Shown here piece by piece: positions 53,130 through 63,502 of a stretch of 64,000 nt of DNA. Origin of the DNA: Caproicibacterium argilliputei. Lineage in GTDB: Bacteria > Bacillota > Clostridia > Oscillospirales > Acutalibacteraceae. Where the stretch lies: assembly GCF_029211325.2 (NCBI RefSeq), contig NZ_CP135996.1:1116001-1180000 (forward strand), in the 5' to 3' direction. Numbering within the stretch: position 1 is the first letter of the stretch; every line of letters starts with the position of its first letter. The position numbers and the translations under genes are program-made. The notes beneath the pieces were generated by a model. That model was not told the origin of the DNA. It saw nothing but the letters and a program-made list of their open reading frames with translations, and did not search any database.

Positions 53130-56100
53130 GTAAACGTCCGGAAATTAAAAAAGTAATTATCATCGGTTCCGGCCCAATTATCATCGGACAGGCGGCAGAA
53201 TTTGACTACGCCGGCACGCAGGCCTGCCGCGCTCTGCGCGAGGAGGGAGTCGAGGTAATCCTTATTAACTCGAACCCGGCGACCATCATGACGGACAAGC
53301 AGATTGCAGATAAGGTGTACATCGAACCGCTGACCGCGGAAACTGTCAAGAAAGTCATCATTAAAGAAAAGCCGGACAGCATTCTGCCGACTTTGGGCGG
53401 ACAGAATGCGCTGAACCTTGCGGTGGAGTTGGAGGAGTCCGGCTTTTTGAAAGAACACGATGTGGAAATGATCGGCACCAGTGCCGACACTATCCGCATG
53501 GCAGAGGACCGTGAGCTTTTCAAGGAGGCCATGGAACGCATTGACCAGCCCTGCGCGGAAAGCGAAGTGGCGGAGGATGTGGATGCCTGCTTGAAAATTG
53601 CGGAGCGCATCGGTTATCCGGTGATTGTCCGGCCGGCTTACACCCTCGGCGGCAGCGGCGGCGGCATCGCCGACAACCGCGAAGAGCTGGAGGAGATCGC
53701 CGCGCTCGGTCTGCAGCGCAGCCGCGTGCATCAGGTGCTGATTGAGCGCAGCATTGCCGGTTGGAAGGAAATCGAGTATGAAGTCATGCGCGACCACAAC
53801 GGCAACTGCATTACAGTCTGTAACATGGAAAATTTTGACCCGGTCGGCGTGCATACCGGTGACTCGATTGTGGTGGCACCCTGCCAGACGTTGGCGGATA
53901 AGGAAACGCAGATGCTGCGCACTGCGGCGCTGGACATCATTACTGAATTGGGGGTAGAGGGCGGCTGCAACGTGCAGTTTGCCCTGAACCCCAACAGCTT
54001 CGAGTACTGCGTGATTGAGGTTAATCCGCGTGTCAGCCGTTCTTCCGCGCTGGCGAGCAAGGCGACCGGTTACCCGATTGCCAAAGTGGCAAGCAAGATT
54101 GCACTGGGTTATACATTGGATGAAATTAAAAACGCCATTACCAAAAAAACCTTTGCCTGTTTTGAGCCCACTCTGGACTACTGCGTTGTGAAAATTCCCA
54201 AGTGGCCATTTGACAAATTTGTGGGCGCGGGCCACACGCTGGGCACGCAGATGAAGGCAACCGGCGAAGTCATGGGCATTGCGCCGAACTTTGAGATGGC
54301 ACTGATGAAGTCTGTGCGCTGCCTGGAGCAGAATCTGTACAGCCTGCGGGACCCGGCGCTGCAGCCCCTTTCGGATGATGAAGTGGTACAGCGACTGCAC
54401 AATGTGGACGACCGCCGCCTGTGGACCTGTGCGGAGGCACTGCGCCGCGGTGTTTCTCCGCAGACAGTGCATGACATTACGAAAATTGACTTGTGGTTCC
54501 TCAGCAAGATTTCTGCCATTGTCGAAACGGAGCACGCACTGGAAACGCAGTCCTTGACCGAAGAGCTGCTGCTGCGGGCAAAAGATTTCGGCTTTCTGGA
54601 CCGCACAGTCAGTGAGCTGTGCGGCAAGTCCGTGGAGGAACTGCGCCGCATGGAGGACACATGGGGCATTCATCCGGTATATAAAATGGTTGACACCTGC
54701 GCGGCAGAATTTGACGCGGAAACGCCGTATTATTACTCCTGCTATGGCTCTCAGAATGAAGTGAACCCCAAGTCAGACCGCAAGAAGATTATGGTCATTG
54801 GCTCCGGCCCAATTCGCATTGGACAGGGCATTGAGTTTGACTTCTGCTCGGTGCACAGTGTGTGGGCGCTCAGGGATTTGGGGTATGAAACCATTATCGT
54901 TAACAATAATCCGGAAACCGTTTCGACCGACTTTGACATTGCCGACAAACTGTACTTTGAGCCGCTGACACCGGAAGATGTGCTGCACATTGTGCAATTG
55001 GAAAAGCCGGACGGCGCCGTGTGCCAATTCGGTGGTCAAACTGCCATCAAGCTGGCGGCTGCCATTGAAAAGATGGGTGTGCCGGTGCTGGGCACTTCCA
55101 GTGACAGCATTGACCTGGCGGAGGATCGCGAGCGCTTTGACGAGATTCTTAACACCTGCCGGATTCCGCGGGCGGCGGGGCGCACAGTCTTCACCTGTGA
55201 CGAAGCGATTGCGGCGGCGCATGAACTGGGCTATCCGGTTTTGGTGCGGCCTTCCTATGTGCTGGGCGGGCAGGGAATGCAGATTGCCTATTCCGACGAG
55301 GACATTGTGAACCAAATCGGCATTATTAACCGCATTGCGCAGGAACACCCGATTCTGGTTGACAAGTATATCATGGGCACAGAAGTGGAAGTGGACGCGG
55401 TTTGTGACGGTATTGATTCGGTGATTCCCGGCATCATGCAGCACGTGGAGCGTGCGGGCATTCACTCCGGCGACAGTATTTCTGTCTATCCGCCGGTCAG
55501 CATCAGCGAGGAGGCGCAGGAAACGATTGTTTCCTATACACGCCAGCTTGCTATGGCGCTGAAGGTCAAGGGTCTGCTCAACATCCAGTTTATCGTCAAA
55601 GACAATGTGGTGTATATTATTGAGGCAAATCCGCGTTCTTCCCGTACGGTGCCGTACATCAGCAAGGTAACGGGAATTCCCATTGTGCCGCTGGCGGTGA
55701 ATACATTCTTCGGCAAAACCCTGCCGGAGATGGGATACCACTATGGCTTGCAGAAACCGCATGACTATGTGGCCATCAAAATGCCGGTGTTTTCCTTTGA
55801 AAAAATCAGCGGTGCGGAAATTAACCTGGGACCAGAGATGAAGTCAACCGGCGAGGTGCTGGGCATTGCGCGCACTTATAATGAAGCGCTGATTAAGGCG
55901 TTTTACGGTGCGGGTGTCCATATGATTGAGAACGGCCGCGTGGTAATCACGGTGAAAAACAGCGACAAGGAGGAAGTCCTGCCGATTGCAAAGGGGCTTT
56001 ACGACTTGGGCTGGACCATTTATGCCACGGCAGGTACATCGGAATTTCTAAACGACCATGATATTCCGACCATCCGTGTCTGCAAGATTGGCAAGGGCGA

Positions 56101-56344
56101 GCGCGACACGCTTTCCCTGATTACTTCCGGAAAAATCAATCTGATTATCAACACGCCGACCACGACGGCACAGCACAGCCGCGACGGTTTTGCCATCCGC
56201 CGCACCGCGGTGGAGTGCGGCGTCACCTGCCTGACCTCTTTGGATACTGCCAACGCATTTTTGACCTGTGCGCGGCAGGTGCAGACCACCCAGCTTAGCG
56301 TGGTGGACATTACGCGCGTCAATACGTTTTTAAATTTGGTGTAA
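53126..56344 (+). CDS. carB: Carbamoyl-phosphate synthase large subunit
   Basis: 1072 aa. Two ATP-grasp halves, each opening with a GSGPI motif (IIIGSGPIIIGQAAEFDYAG and GSGPIRIGQGIEFDFCS); each half has ENFDPVGVHTGDS or MQHVERAGIHSGDS. C-terminal MGS-like regulatory domain with ATAGTSEFLNDHDI. GTG start. Length is typical. Confidence 0.98.
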   Translation: MSKRPEIKKVIIIGSGPIIIGQAAEFDYAGTQACRALREEGVEVILINSNPATIMTDKQIADKVYIEPLTAETVKKVIIKEKPDSILPTLGGQNALNLAVELEESGFLKEHDVEMIGTSADTIRMAEDRELFKEAMERIDQPCAESEVAEDVDACLKIAERIGYPVIVRPAYTLGGSGGGIADNREELEEIAALGLQRSRVHQVLIERSIAGWKEIEYEVMRDHNGNCITVCNMENFDPVGVHTGDSIVVAPCQTLADKETQMLRTAALDIITELGVEGGCNVQFALNPNSFEYCVIEVNPRVSRSSALASKATGYPIAKVASKIALGYTLDEIKNAITKKTFACFEPTLDYCVVKIPKWPFDKFVGAGHTLGTQMKATGEVMGIAPNFEMALMKSVRCLEQNLYSLRDPALQPLSDDEVVQRLHNVDDRRLWTCAEALRRGVSPQTVHDITKIDLWFLSKISAIVETEHALETQSLTEELLLRAKDFGFLDRTVSELCGKSVEELRRMEDTWGIHPVYKMVDTCAAEFDAETPYYYSCYGSQNEVNPKSDRKKIMVIGSGPIRIGQGIEFDFCSVHSVWALRDLGYETIIVNNNPETVSTDFDIADKLYFEPLTPEDVLHIVQLEKPDGAVCQFGGQTAIKLAAAIEKMGVPVLGTSSDSIDLAEDRERFDEILNTCRIPRAAGRTVFTCDEAIAAAHELGYPVLVRPSYVLGGQGMQIAYSDEDIVNQIGIINRIAQEHPILVDKYIMGTEVEVDAVCDGIDSVIPGIMQHVERAGIHSGDSISVYPPVSISEEAQETIVSYTRQLAMALKVKGLLNIQFIVKDNVVYIIEANPRSSRTVPYISKVTGIPIVPLAVNTFFGKTLPEMGYHYGLQKPHDYVAIKMPVFSFEKISGAEINLGPEMKSTGEVLGIARTYNEALIKAFYGAGVHMIENGRVVITVKNSDKEEVLPIAKGLYDLGWTIYATAGTSEFLNDHDIPTIRVCKIGKGERDTLSLITSGKINLIINTPTTTAQHSRDGFAIRRTAVECGVTCLTSLDTANAFLTCARQVQTTQLSVVDITRVNTFLNLV

Positions 56345-56550
56345 CCCTGTCCTTTTTGATACAGGTTCTGGGAGCGTTTTTTCAGACAGCTCCCGGCGGC
56401 TTTCAGGACGGGCTGCCGGTTTGAAAAAACTGCTCTGCTTCAGCCAAAACCACTGCCCTTCTGTGACACACTTGCGGCGGGCGGTGGATTCCTTCTTTTG
56501 TCTGTCCGATTTATCATCTATCTATAAAAGTAGCAACGGAGGTATTTTCT

Positions 56551-57255
56551 ATGGAAAAGAAAGAACAGCTGTACGAAGGCAAAGCAAAAAAGGTTTTTGC
56601 AACTGACGACCCCGACCTGTGTATTGTTTCTTATAAGGATGACGCAACTGCATTTAACGGCAAAAAAAAGGGTACGATTGTCGGTAAAGGTGTTGTAAAC
56701 AACAAAATGAGCAACTTTATGTTCAAAATGTTGGAAAAGGACGGCATCCCGACACACTTTGTACAGGAGCTCAGCGACCGCGACACGCTGGTGAAAAAGG
56801 TGCAGATTGTTCCGCTGGAGGTCATTATCCGAAACGTGGCGGCCGGCTCTTTCTCAAAGCGCCTCGGGGTGGAAGAGGGCACCGTACTGAAATGCCCGGT
56901 TCTGGAGTTCTGCTACAAATCCGACCCGCTGGACGACCCGATGGTCAATGATTCGCACGTGCTGGCCATGGGTTGGGCTACTGAAGAAGAAGTCAGCACC
57001 ATTAAAAAAATGGCACTGCGTGTCAACGAGCTGATGAAGGCATTCTTCCTTTCCGTCAATATTGACCTCATCGACTTCAAGCTGGAGTTTGGCCGCTTTC
57101 AGGGACAGATATTGCTGGCGGATGAAATCAGCCCGGACACCTGCCGTTTTTGGGATGTAAAAACGCATGACAAACTGGACAAAGACCGCTTCCGCCGCGA
57201 CCTTGGCGGTGTTGAGGAAGCTTACGCGGAGGTTATGAAGCGCATCGGCCTGTAA
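56551..57255 (+). CDS. purC: Phosphoribosylaminoimidazole-succinocarboxamide synthase
   Basis: 234 aa SAICAR synthetase. [11 protein letters not shown] at the N-terminus, [15 protein letters not shown], and [14 protein letters not shown]. Starts a purine gene cluster; ACGGAGGT precedes the ATG. A promoter is unclear (TTGTCT 56498-56503 and TATAAA 56523-56528 are 19 bp apart). Confidence 0.97.
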   Translation: MEKKEQLYEGKAKKVFATDDPDLCIVSYKDDATAFNGKKKGTIVGKGVVNNKMSNFMFKMLEKDGIPTHFVQELSDRDTLVKKVQIVPLEVIIRNVAAGSFSKRLGVEEGTVLKCPVLEFCYKSDPLDDPMVNDSHVLAMGWATEEEVSTIKKMALRVNELMKAFFLSVNIDLIDFKLEFGRFQGQILLADEISPDTCRFWDVKTHDKLDKDRFRRDLGGVEEAYAEVMKRIGL

Positions 57256-57296
57256 GCGAAAACCGAAACGGCTGTAAGTGAGGAGGGCGAAACTTT

Positions 57297-58745
57297 TTGC
57301 TCAGTGAATTTGCGTACGAACAAAAGCCGCATGAGGAATGTGGTGTATTCGGTATCTGCAGTCCGGATGCTTCTGTCAATGTGGCGTATGCTTCCTATAA
57401 CGGGCTGCTTTCGCAGCAGCACCGCGGGCAGGAAAGCTGCGGTATTGTGGTCAACGACCGCGGCGTGATGGCTTACTCCAAGGAAATGGGACTGGTAAGC
57501 GAAGCTTTCAATAAAAAAGTACTGGACAGTCTGCCGGGACAGATGGCGTGCGCGCATGTGCGCTACTCGACAGCCGGAGCCAGTGTGCGTGAAAACGCAC
57601 AGCCGCTGGTGATGCGCTATGTTAAAGGAACCCTTGCCATCGCGCACAACGGCAACTTGACCAATGCGTATGAGCTGCACGAGGAATTGGTAAGAAAAGG
57701 TTGCATTTTTCAAACTACGATTGACTCGGAAGCCATTGCGTACCTGATTGCGCAGGAACGTGTGAATGCCCCTTCTATTGAGGAGGCGGTTCGGCGCGCG
57801 CTGCCGCGCATTGCGGGCTCTTATTCTCTGGTCATCATGAGTCCGCAGAAGCTGATTGCGGCGCGTGACCCCAACGGTTTCCGCCCACTGGTGATTGGCA
57901 GAATTGGGGAAAGCACCTATCTGTTTGCATCCGAAACCTGTGCACTGGACGCCTGCGGTGCATCCTTTTTGCGCGATGTGGAGCCGGGGGAAATTGTGAT
58001 GGCGGACCGCGGCGGTCTGCATACGGTGCAGCAGCCGACCAACCAGCGCAAGTCGCTTTGTGTGTTTGAATACATTTACTTTGCGCGGCCAGACAGCATC
58101 ATTGACGGCATCAATGTGTATGAAGCACGCAAGCGTGCCGGCCGGCTGCTGTGGCAGCAGAACCCTGTGGAGGCAGATATGGTAGTTGGTGTGCCGGAGT
58201 CGGGAATCGACGCCGCCATCGGTTACGCGGAGGCAAGCGGCATTCCGTATCAAAAGGCGATTGTCAAAAACAACTATATCGGCCGCACCTTTATTAAGCC
58301 GACGCAGGGTGAGCGGGAACGCAGCGTGCGGCTGAAGCTCAACCTGATTCCCAATGCTTTCCGCGGCAAGCGCGTGGTTTTGCTGGACGATTCCATTGTG
58401 CGTGGCACGACCTGTGCGCATATCGTTACCATGCTGCGCGACGCCGGTGCCAAAGAGGTTCATCTGCGCATCAGTTCGCCGCCGTTTCAGTGGCCGTGCT
58501 ATTACGGAACGGATATTCCGGATAAAGACAGCCTGATTGCGTGTCAGCATACGGTGGAAGAAATCGGCAAAATGAGTTTTGCGGACACCATCGACTATCT
58601 GCACGTTGAAAATCTGGCGCCGATGCTTGGCTTGCAAGACGGGTTCTGCGACGCCTGCTTTACCGGCAAGTATCCGGCGCCGACGCCGGATGTTTCGGTT
58701 GCGGATAAGAAGTTCGATTATTCCATGCCGATTCAGCGGGTGTGA
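57297..58745 (+). CDS. purF: Amidophosphoribosyltransferase
   Basis: 482 aa. First step of purine synthesis. A short propeptide (MLSEFAYEQKPHEE) precedes the nucleophile Cys in CGVFGIC; PRPP motif VVLLDDSIVRGTT. Four Cys (KSLCVFEY, QWPCYYG, GFCDACF) fit a [4Fe-4S] Bacillus-type enzyme. TTG start with GAGGAGGGCG upstream. Confidence 0.97.
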   Translation: MLSEFAYEQKPHEECGVFGICSPDASVNVAYASYNGLLSQQHRGQESCGIVVNDRGVMAYSKEMGLVSEAFNKKVLDSLPGQMACAHVRYSTAGASVRENAQPLVMRYVKGTLAIAHNGNLTNAYELHEELVRKGCIFQTTIDSEAIAYLIAQERVNAPSIEEAVRRALPRIAGSYSLVIMSPQKLIAARDPNGFRPLVIGRIGESTYLFASETCALDACGASFLRDVEPGEIVMADRGGLHTVQQPTNQRKSLCVFEYIYFARPDSIIDGINVYEARKRAGRLLWQQNPVEADMVVGVPESGIDAAIGYAEASGIPYQKAIVKNNYIGRTFIKPTQGERERSVRLKLNLIPNAFRGKRVVLLDDSIVRGTTCAHIVTMLRDAGAKEVHLRISSPPFQWPCYYGTDIPDKDSLIACQHTVEEIGKMSFADTIDYLHVENLAPMLGLQDGFCDACFTGKYPAPTPDVSVADKKFDYSMPIQRV

Positions 58746-58787
58746 AGCCGCAGCGCATAAAATCATTTGTTAGGAGGAATTCTGCAC

Positions 58788-60218
58788 TTGAAAGATACGT
58801 ATGAATCCCCGCTTTCCGCGCGGTATGCGGACCGGGAAATGACTTATCTGTTTTCGCCGGACAAAAAGTTTCGTACCTGGCGGCGGCTCTGGATTGCTTT
58901 GGCCGAAGCTGAAAAAGAGCTGGGTCTGCCCGTTACGCAGGAGCAGATTGACGAGATGAAGGCACATCAGGACGACATCAATTACGAAGTGGCAGAAGCC
59001 CGTGAAAAGGAAGTCCGCCATGACGTGATGAGCCATGTGTATGCATTCGGTGTGCAGTGTCCGAAGGCAGAGCCGATTATCCACCTGGGTGCGACTTCCT
59101 GCTATGTGGGGGACAACACCGATATTATCATTATGACAGAGGCACTGCAGCTTGTTGAGAAAAAGCTGGTAAGTGTTCTGCGTGTGCTTGCAAAGTTTGC
59201 AAGAGAGCAGAAAGACCAGCCCACCTTGGCGTTTACGCATTTTCAGCCTGCCCAGCCGACCACTGTCGGCAAGCGTGCAACGCTGTGGATGCAGGACTTG
59301 CTGATGGATTTGGAGGATGTGCGCTATCAGCTCAGTAAGGCGAAACTGCTGGGCAGCAAAGGAACCACCGGCACGCAGGCAAGTTTTTTGGAGCTGTTTG
59401 ACGGCGACCACGAAAAAGTGAAGGCACTGGATCGAAAGATTGCGGAAAAGATGGGCTATGCCGGGGTGTTTCCGGTGTCCGGCCAAACGTACTCCCGTAA
59501 ACTGGACAGCCAGATGCTCAGCGTCCTTTCGGGCATCGCGCAGAGTGCCGCGAAGTTCAGCAATGACATCCGCCTGCTGCAGCATCTGAAGGAGGTGGAG
59601 GAGCCGTTTGAGAAAAAGCAGATTGGCTCCTCTGCTATGGCATATAAGCGCAACCCCATGCGCAGCGAGCGCATTGCATCGCTGTCCCGCTATGTGGTTG
59701 CTGTTGCGCTGAATCCTGCCATGACAGCTTCCACCCAGTGGTTTGAGCGCACTCTGGATGATTCCGCCAACAAGCGTATTTCTGTGCCGGAAGCTTTCCT
59801 TGCGGTGGACGGAATTCTGAATTTGTACCGCAATGTGGCAGATGGCCTGGTGGTGTACCCGAAAGTCATCGCGCAGCACCTTTGGCGCGAACTGCCGTTT
59901 ATGGCGACCGAAAACATCATGATGGATGCGGTGAAGCGCGGCGGTGACCGCCAGCAGCTGCATGAACGGATTCGGCAGCATTCCATGGCTGCCAGCAAAG
60001 TGGTGAAAGAGGACGGCGGGGAAAATGACCTGCTGCAGCGCATTGCGCAGGATTCGCTGTTCGGTGTCACACTGGAAGAACTGCAGGAAGTCGTGAAGCC
60101 TGAAAAATATGTGGGGCGCGCACCGCAGCAGACGGTGGAGTTTTTGGAAGAAACCGTCGCACCGGTTTTGGCGCAGTATGACGGTGTGGCAGACAACGCG
60201 GTTGCCATCAATGTTTGA
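58788..60218 (+). CDS. purB: Adenylosuccinate lyase
   Basis: 476 aa. Acts twice in purine synthesis. The signature GSSAMAYKRNPMRSERI and the catalytic THFQPAQPTT are present. TTG 58788 follows AGGAGG by 10 bp and yields the family N-terminus MKDTYESPLSARYA. Confidence 0.96.
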   Translation: MKDTYESPLSARYADREMTYLFSPDKKFRTWRRLWIALAEAEKELGLPVTQEQIDEMKAHQDDINYEVAEAREKEVRHDVMSHVYAFGVQCPKAEPIIHLGATSCYVGDNTDIIIMTEALQLVEKKLVSVLRVLAKFAREQKDQPTLAFTHFQPAQPTTVGKRATLWMQDLLMDLEDVRYQLSKAKLLGSKGTTGTQASFLELFDGDHEKVKALDRKIAEKMGYAGVFPVSGQTYSRKLDSQMLSVLSGIAQSAAKFSNDIRLLQHLKEVEEPFEKKQIGSSAMAYKRNPMRSERIASLSRYVVAVALNPAMTASTQWFERTLDDSANKRISVPEAFLAVDGILNLYRNVADGLVVYPKVIAQHLWRELPFMATENIMMDAVKRGGDRQQLHERIRQHSMAASKVVKEDGGENDLLQRIAQDSLFGVTLEELQEVVKPEKYVGRAPQQTVEFLEETVAPVLAQYDGVADNAVAINV

Positions 60219-60234
60219 CATCCGCAGACTGTCG

Positions 60235-60263
60235 TTTACTTCCGCGTGTTTTTGTGTTAAACT
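60235..60263 (+). promoter_or_regulatory. Promoter for purA
   Basis: TTTACT (60235-60240), 17 bp, TAAACT (60258-60263). A leader of about 108 nt follows with a GC-rich inverted repeat (GCGCTT / AAGCGC). Confidence 0.55.
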
Positions 60264-60377
60264 GTATGTAAAAGCTGCCTAAATCCAGCCGCATGGCAGT
60301 CGCGGCGCTTGTTTTAAGCGCTGCGCAGCAAGATCTGTCCGCAGCGGCGCGGCAAAAATATGGAGTAACTGTTTACT

Positions 60378-61655
60378 ATGATTAAAGCAATTGTAGGCGC
60401 AAACTGGGGCGACGAAGGCAAGGGAAAAATCACCGATGTCGAAGCACAGAAAGCTGACTTCGTTGTTCGTTTTCAGGGTGGCTGCAACGCCGGCCATACA
60501 ATCGTGAACCAATATGGAAAATTTGCACTGCATCAGCTGCCGTCCGGTGTCTTTTACGACCACGTAACCAATGTGATTGGCAGCGGCGTGGCGCTTAGCC
60601 CGGAAAAACTGGTTGCAGAAATTCAGGAGCTGGTTTCCCGTGGGGTGCCGAAGCCACACATTGTGGTTTCTGATCGTGCGCAGGTGGTCATGCCGTACCA
60701 CATTCAGCTGGATACCTTTGAGGAAGCGCGCTTGGCAGGGAAATCGTTCGGTTCCACCAAAAGCGGGATTGCGCCGTTTTATTCAGATAAGTTTGCAAAG
60801 ATCGGTTTCCAGGTTGCGGAACTGTTCGATGATGAAGCAAGCATCCGCGAGAAAATTGACCATGTCCTCGGCATTAAAAATGTGCTTTTCCGCGAACTTT
60901 ATCATCAGCCAGAGCTGAATGCAGAGGAAGTTTATCAAAAACTGATGGCATATAAGGAAATGCTGAAGCCTTATGTGGCAGATACCTTTACGCTGCTGCA
61001 TGACGCGGTGCGCGAGAGCAAAACCATTCTGTTGGAAGGTCAGCTTGGCTCTTTGAAAGATCCGGACTGGGGCATTTATCCGATGGTGACTTCCAGCTCT
61101 ACACTGGCAGGCTACGGTGCGGTTGGCGCAGGTGTGCCGCCGTATGAAATCAAGGAAATCATTACGGTTGTAAAGGCATATTCCAGCGCGGTCGGCGCAG
61201 GCGAGTTTGTCAGCGAGATTTTCGGCAAAGAGGCGGAGGAACTGCGTAACCGCGGTGGTGATGGCGGCGAGTACGGTGCGACTACCGGGCGTCCGCGCCG
61301 GATGGGCTGGTTGGACTTGGTCGCCACCCGCTACGGCTGCCAGGCGCAGGGCGCTACGCAGGTTGCCTTTACCGTTTTGGATGCACTCAGCTATTTGGAC
61401 GAGATTCCGGTCTGTGTTGCTTATGAGTTGGATGGCAAGCAGATTGATTATTTTCCGCCGACTCCGCAATTGAAGCACTGCAAACCGGTTTGGAAGAAGC
61501 TTCCGGGCTGGAAGTGCGACATTCGCGGCATCAAGACCTATGAAGAACTGCCGGAAAACTGCCGGAAGTATATCGACTTTGCGGAAAAAGCAGTCGGCGT
61601 GCCGTTTAAGATTCTGTCTAACGGGCCGAAGCGCAGCGATATTATTGTCCGCTGA
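60378..61655 (+). CDS. purA: Adenylosuccinate synthetase
   Basis: 425 aa. GTP-dependent conversion of IMP to adenylosuccinate. P-loop GANWGDEGKGKI, GGCNAGHTIV, GQLGSLKDPDWGIYP and GATTGRPRRMGWLD. The ATG follows TATGGAGTAACTGTTTACT. Confidence 0.97.
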   Translation: MIKAIVGANWGDEGKGKITDVEAQKADFVVRFQGGCNAGHTIVNQYGKFALHQLPSGVFYDHVTNVIGSGVALSPEKLVAEIQELVSRGVPKPHIVVSDRAQVVMPYHIQLDTFEEARLAGKSFGSTKSGIAPFYSDKFAKIGFQVAELFDDEASIREKIDHVLGIKNVLFRELYHQPELNAEEVYQKLMAYKEMLKPYVADTFTLLHDAVRESKTILLEGQLGSLKDPDWGIYPMVTSSSTLAGYGAVGAGVPPYEIKEIITVVKAYSSAVGAGEFVSEIFGKEAEELRNRGGDGGEYGATTGRPRRMGWLDLVATRYGCQAQGATQVAFTVLDALSYLDEIPVCVAYELDGKQIDYFPPTPQLKHCKPVWKKLPGWKCDIRGIKTYEELPENCRKYIDFAEKAVGVPFKILSNGPKRSDIIVR

Positions 61656-61675
61656 AAACTGTAAATCGTTGTGGA

Positions 61676-61714
61676 GCGTCAGCACACGCAGTTTGGGTGT
61701 TGGCGCCCTTTTAT
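61676..61714 (+). terminator. Hairpin between purA and guaA
   Basis: GCGTCAGCAC (61676-61685) pairs fully, with G-U wobbles, with GTGTTGGCGC (61697-61706), then CCTTTTATTT. It lies 26 bp before the guaA start, so it may terminate purA or attenuate guaA. Confidence 0.6.
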
Positions 61715-61739
61715 TTCATCTGGAAAGCAGGTTGTGCAA

Positions 61740-63281
61740 ATGGTAAAGAATGAAACAGTACTGGTACTGGATTTTGGCGGGCAGTACTGCCAGCTGATTG
61801 CGCGGCGCGTTCGGGAGTGCAGCGTTTTCTGTGAGATTAAAAGTTACCGGACACCGGTTTCTGAGCTTGCGGCAAAGGGATACAAGGGCGTTATCCTGAC
61901 CGGCGGTCCCAATTCGGTATATGACGAAAACTCCCCACACTGTGATAAAGCGCTTTTTGAAATGGGCGTTCCGGTGTTGGGCATTTGCTACGGTGCGCAG
62001 CTGATGGCGTATACGCTGGGCGGAAAAGTCGGCAGCTGTGAGGTCAGCGAGTACGGCAAAACAGAATTTACGGTAACGGACTCTTCCAGCTTGCTGTTCC
62101 AGGGCGTGCCGCAGACCTCTGCCTGCTGGATGAGCCATACCGATCGTATCACACAGGTACCGGCGGGTTTCCGGACAACGGCAGATTCCAAGTCCTGCCC
62201 GGTCACCGCTATGGAAAATGTAGAAAAAGGTCTTTATGCGGTGCAGTTCCATCCGGAAGTGCAGCACACCGCGTTTGGTCAGCAGATGCTGCACAATTTC
62301 CTCTTTGAAGTCTGCAAATGCAAAGGGGATTGGGTGATGTCTTCCTTTATTGAGCAGACGGTTGCGCAGATTCGGGAAAAAGTCGGCAACAAGAAAGTGT
62401 TGTGCGCACTTTCCGGCGGTGTTGACAGTTCCGTTGCGGCAGTGCTGATGCACAAAGCCATCGGAAAAAACCTGACCTGTATTTTTGTGGATCATGGAAT
62501 GCTTCGCAAAGAGGAAGGAAACCAGGTCGAAACCATTTTCCGTAAACAGTTTGACATGAATTTAATCCGTGTCAATGCGGGCAAGCAATTTCTGCAGAAG
62601 CTAGAAGGCGTTACCGACCCGGAACGGAAGCGTAAAATCATCGGCGAGGGCTTTATCCGCACGTTTGAGGCGGAGTCTGCCAAACTGGGCAAGATGGAGT
62701 TCCTGTGTCAGGGAACCATTTATCCTGATGTAGTCGAAAGCGGCGTAGGCAATTCCGCGACGATTAAGAGCCATCATAACGTCGGTGGCCTGCCGGAAGA
62801 CGTCGGTTTTGAGGGAATTATTGAGCCGCTGCGCGACCTGTTCAAGGATGAAGTGCGCGAAGTTGGCACACAGCTTGGCATTCCGGAAAATCTGGTGTGG
62901 CGTCAGCCGTTCCCGGGACCGGGTCTGGGCATTCGTATCTTAGGGGAAATTACAGCGGAAAAGATTGCGACGCTGCAGGATGCGGACGCGATTTTCCGGG
63001 AGGAAGTAGCGAACGCCGGCCTGAGCAAAAAAATCAGCCAGTATTTTGCGGTGCTGACCAATATGCGCAGTGTGGGCGTGATGGGGGACGGCAGAACGTA
63101 TGATTATACCATTGCATTGCGTGGCGTGACGACCAGTGACTTTATGACTGCGGATTGGGCGCGGATTCCGTATGACGTGCTTGAAAAAACCAGTGAGCGG
63201 ATTATCAACGAAGTCAAGGGTGTCAATCGCGTTGTTTATGACGTTACCAGTAAGCCGCCGGCTACTATTGAGTGGGAGTAG
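61740..63281 (+). CDS. guaA: GMP synthase (glutamine-hydrolysing)
   Basis: 513 aa. Amidotransferase with catalytic Cys in [10 protein letters not shown] and [15 protein letters not shown]-pyrophosphatase domain with [11 protein letters not shown], and the dimerisation domain ending in [16 protein letters not shown] 61740 is 8 bp after GCAGG. The 3' end (IEWE-stop) is a well known integration hotspot in Firmicutes; a possible element begins just after. Confidence 0.97.
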   Translation: MVKNETVLVLDFGGQYCQLIARRVRECSVFCEIKSYRTPVSELAAKGYKGVILTGGPNSVYDENSPHCDKALFEMGVPVLGICYGAQLMAYTLGGKVGSCEVSEYGKTEFTVTDSSSLLFQGVPQTSACWMSHTDRITQVPAGFRTTADSKSCPVTAMENVEKGLYAVQFHPEVQHTAFGQQMLHNFLFEVCKCKGDWVMSSFIEQTVAQIREKVGNKKVLCALSGGVDSSVAAVLMHKAIGKNLTCIFVDHGMLRKEEGNQVETIFRKQFDMNLIRVNAGKQFLQKLEGVTDPERKRKIIGEGFIRTFEAESAKLGKMEFLCQGTIYPDVVESGVGNSATIKSHHNVGGLPEDVGFEGIIEPLRDLFKDEVREVGTQLGIPENLVWRQPFPGPGLGIRILGEITAEKIATLQDADAIFREEVANAGLSKKISQYFAVLTNMRSVGVMGDGRTYDYTIALRGVTTSDFMTADWARIPYDVLEKTSERIINEVKGVNRVVYDVTSKPPATIEWE

Positions 63282-63338
63282 AACGAACCGCCGTAAAAAG
63301 CAAGTGTTTATGCGGGTTTGCGGCGTTCGGAGGAGTCT

Positions 63339-63359
63339 TTTGATAACAATTTGATAACA
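63339..63359 (+). repeat. Two TTTGATAACA direct repeats
   Basis: Identical 10-mers at 63339-63348 and 63350-63359, 11-bp period, 58 bp after the guaA stop. Confidence 0.8.
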
Positions 63360-63451
63360 GCCATACAAGAGCCATTATTCTTGTAATCCGGTGGTTTATG
63401 GGTTACAGAATGATTGAAAAGCGGTTGTGTGGCAAAAGGAATCCATATTAG

Positions 63452-63495
63452 AAAGCCCTTAGCTGTGGGTAGTAACTCATAGCTAAGGGCTTTTT
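63452..63495. terminator. Bidirectional terminator before the XRE regulator gene
   Basis: AAGCCCTTAGCT (63453-63464) pairs with AGCTAAGGGCTT (63481-63492), followed by TTT; on the minus strand it ends the XRE-like gene. Confidence 0.85.
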
Positions 63496-63502
63496 GTCGT
63501 TG

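Larger units (their letters stand above)
63282..63502. other. Candidate left boundary of an element inserted at the guaA 3' end
   Basis: Just downstream of guaA is an imperfect hairpin (CGAACCGCCG / CGGCGTTCG, 63284-63329), then TTTGATAACA twice with an 11-bp period (63339-63348 and 63350-63359), and a second inverted element GTAATCC / GGGTTAC at about 63385-63410. The tract is AT-richer than its flanks. Direct repeats of this kind suggest integrase arm-type sites. The far end of any element is outside the window. Confidence 0.45.

Noticed and set aside
53045..54673. 542-codon minus-strand frame over carB
   Set aside because: Antisense to carB with no recognisable domain or ribosome-binding site.
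57222..60221. 514- and 483-codon minus-strand frames over purF and purB
   Set aside because: Both are shadows of well supported purine genes.
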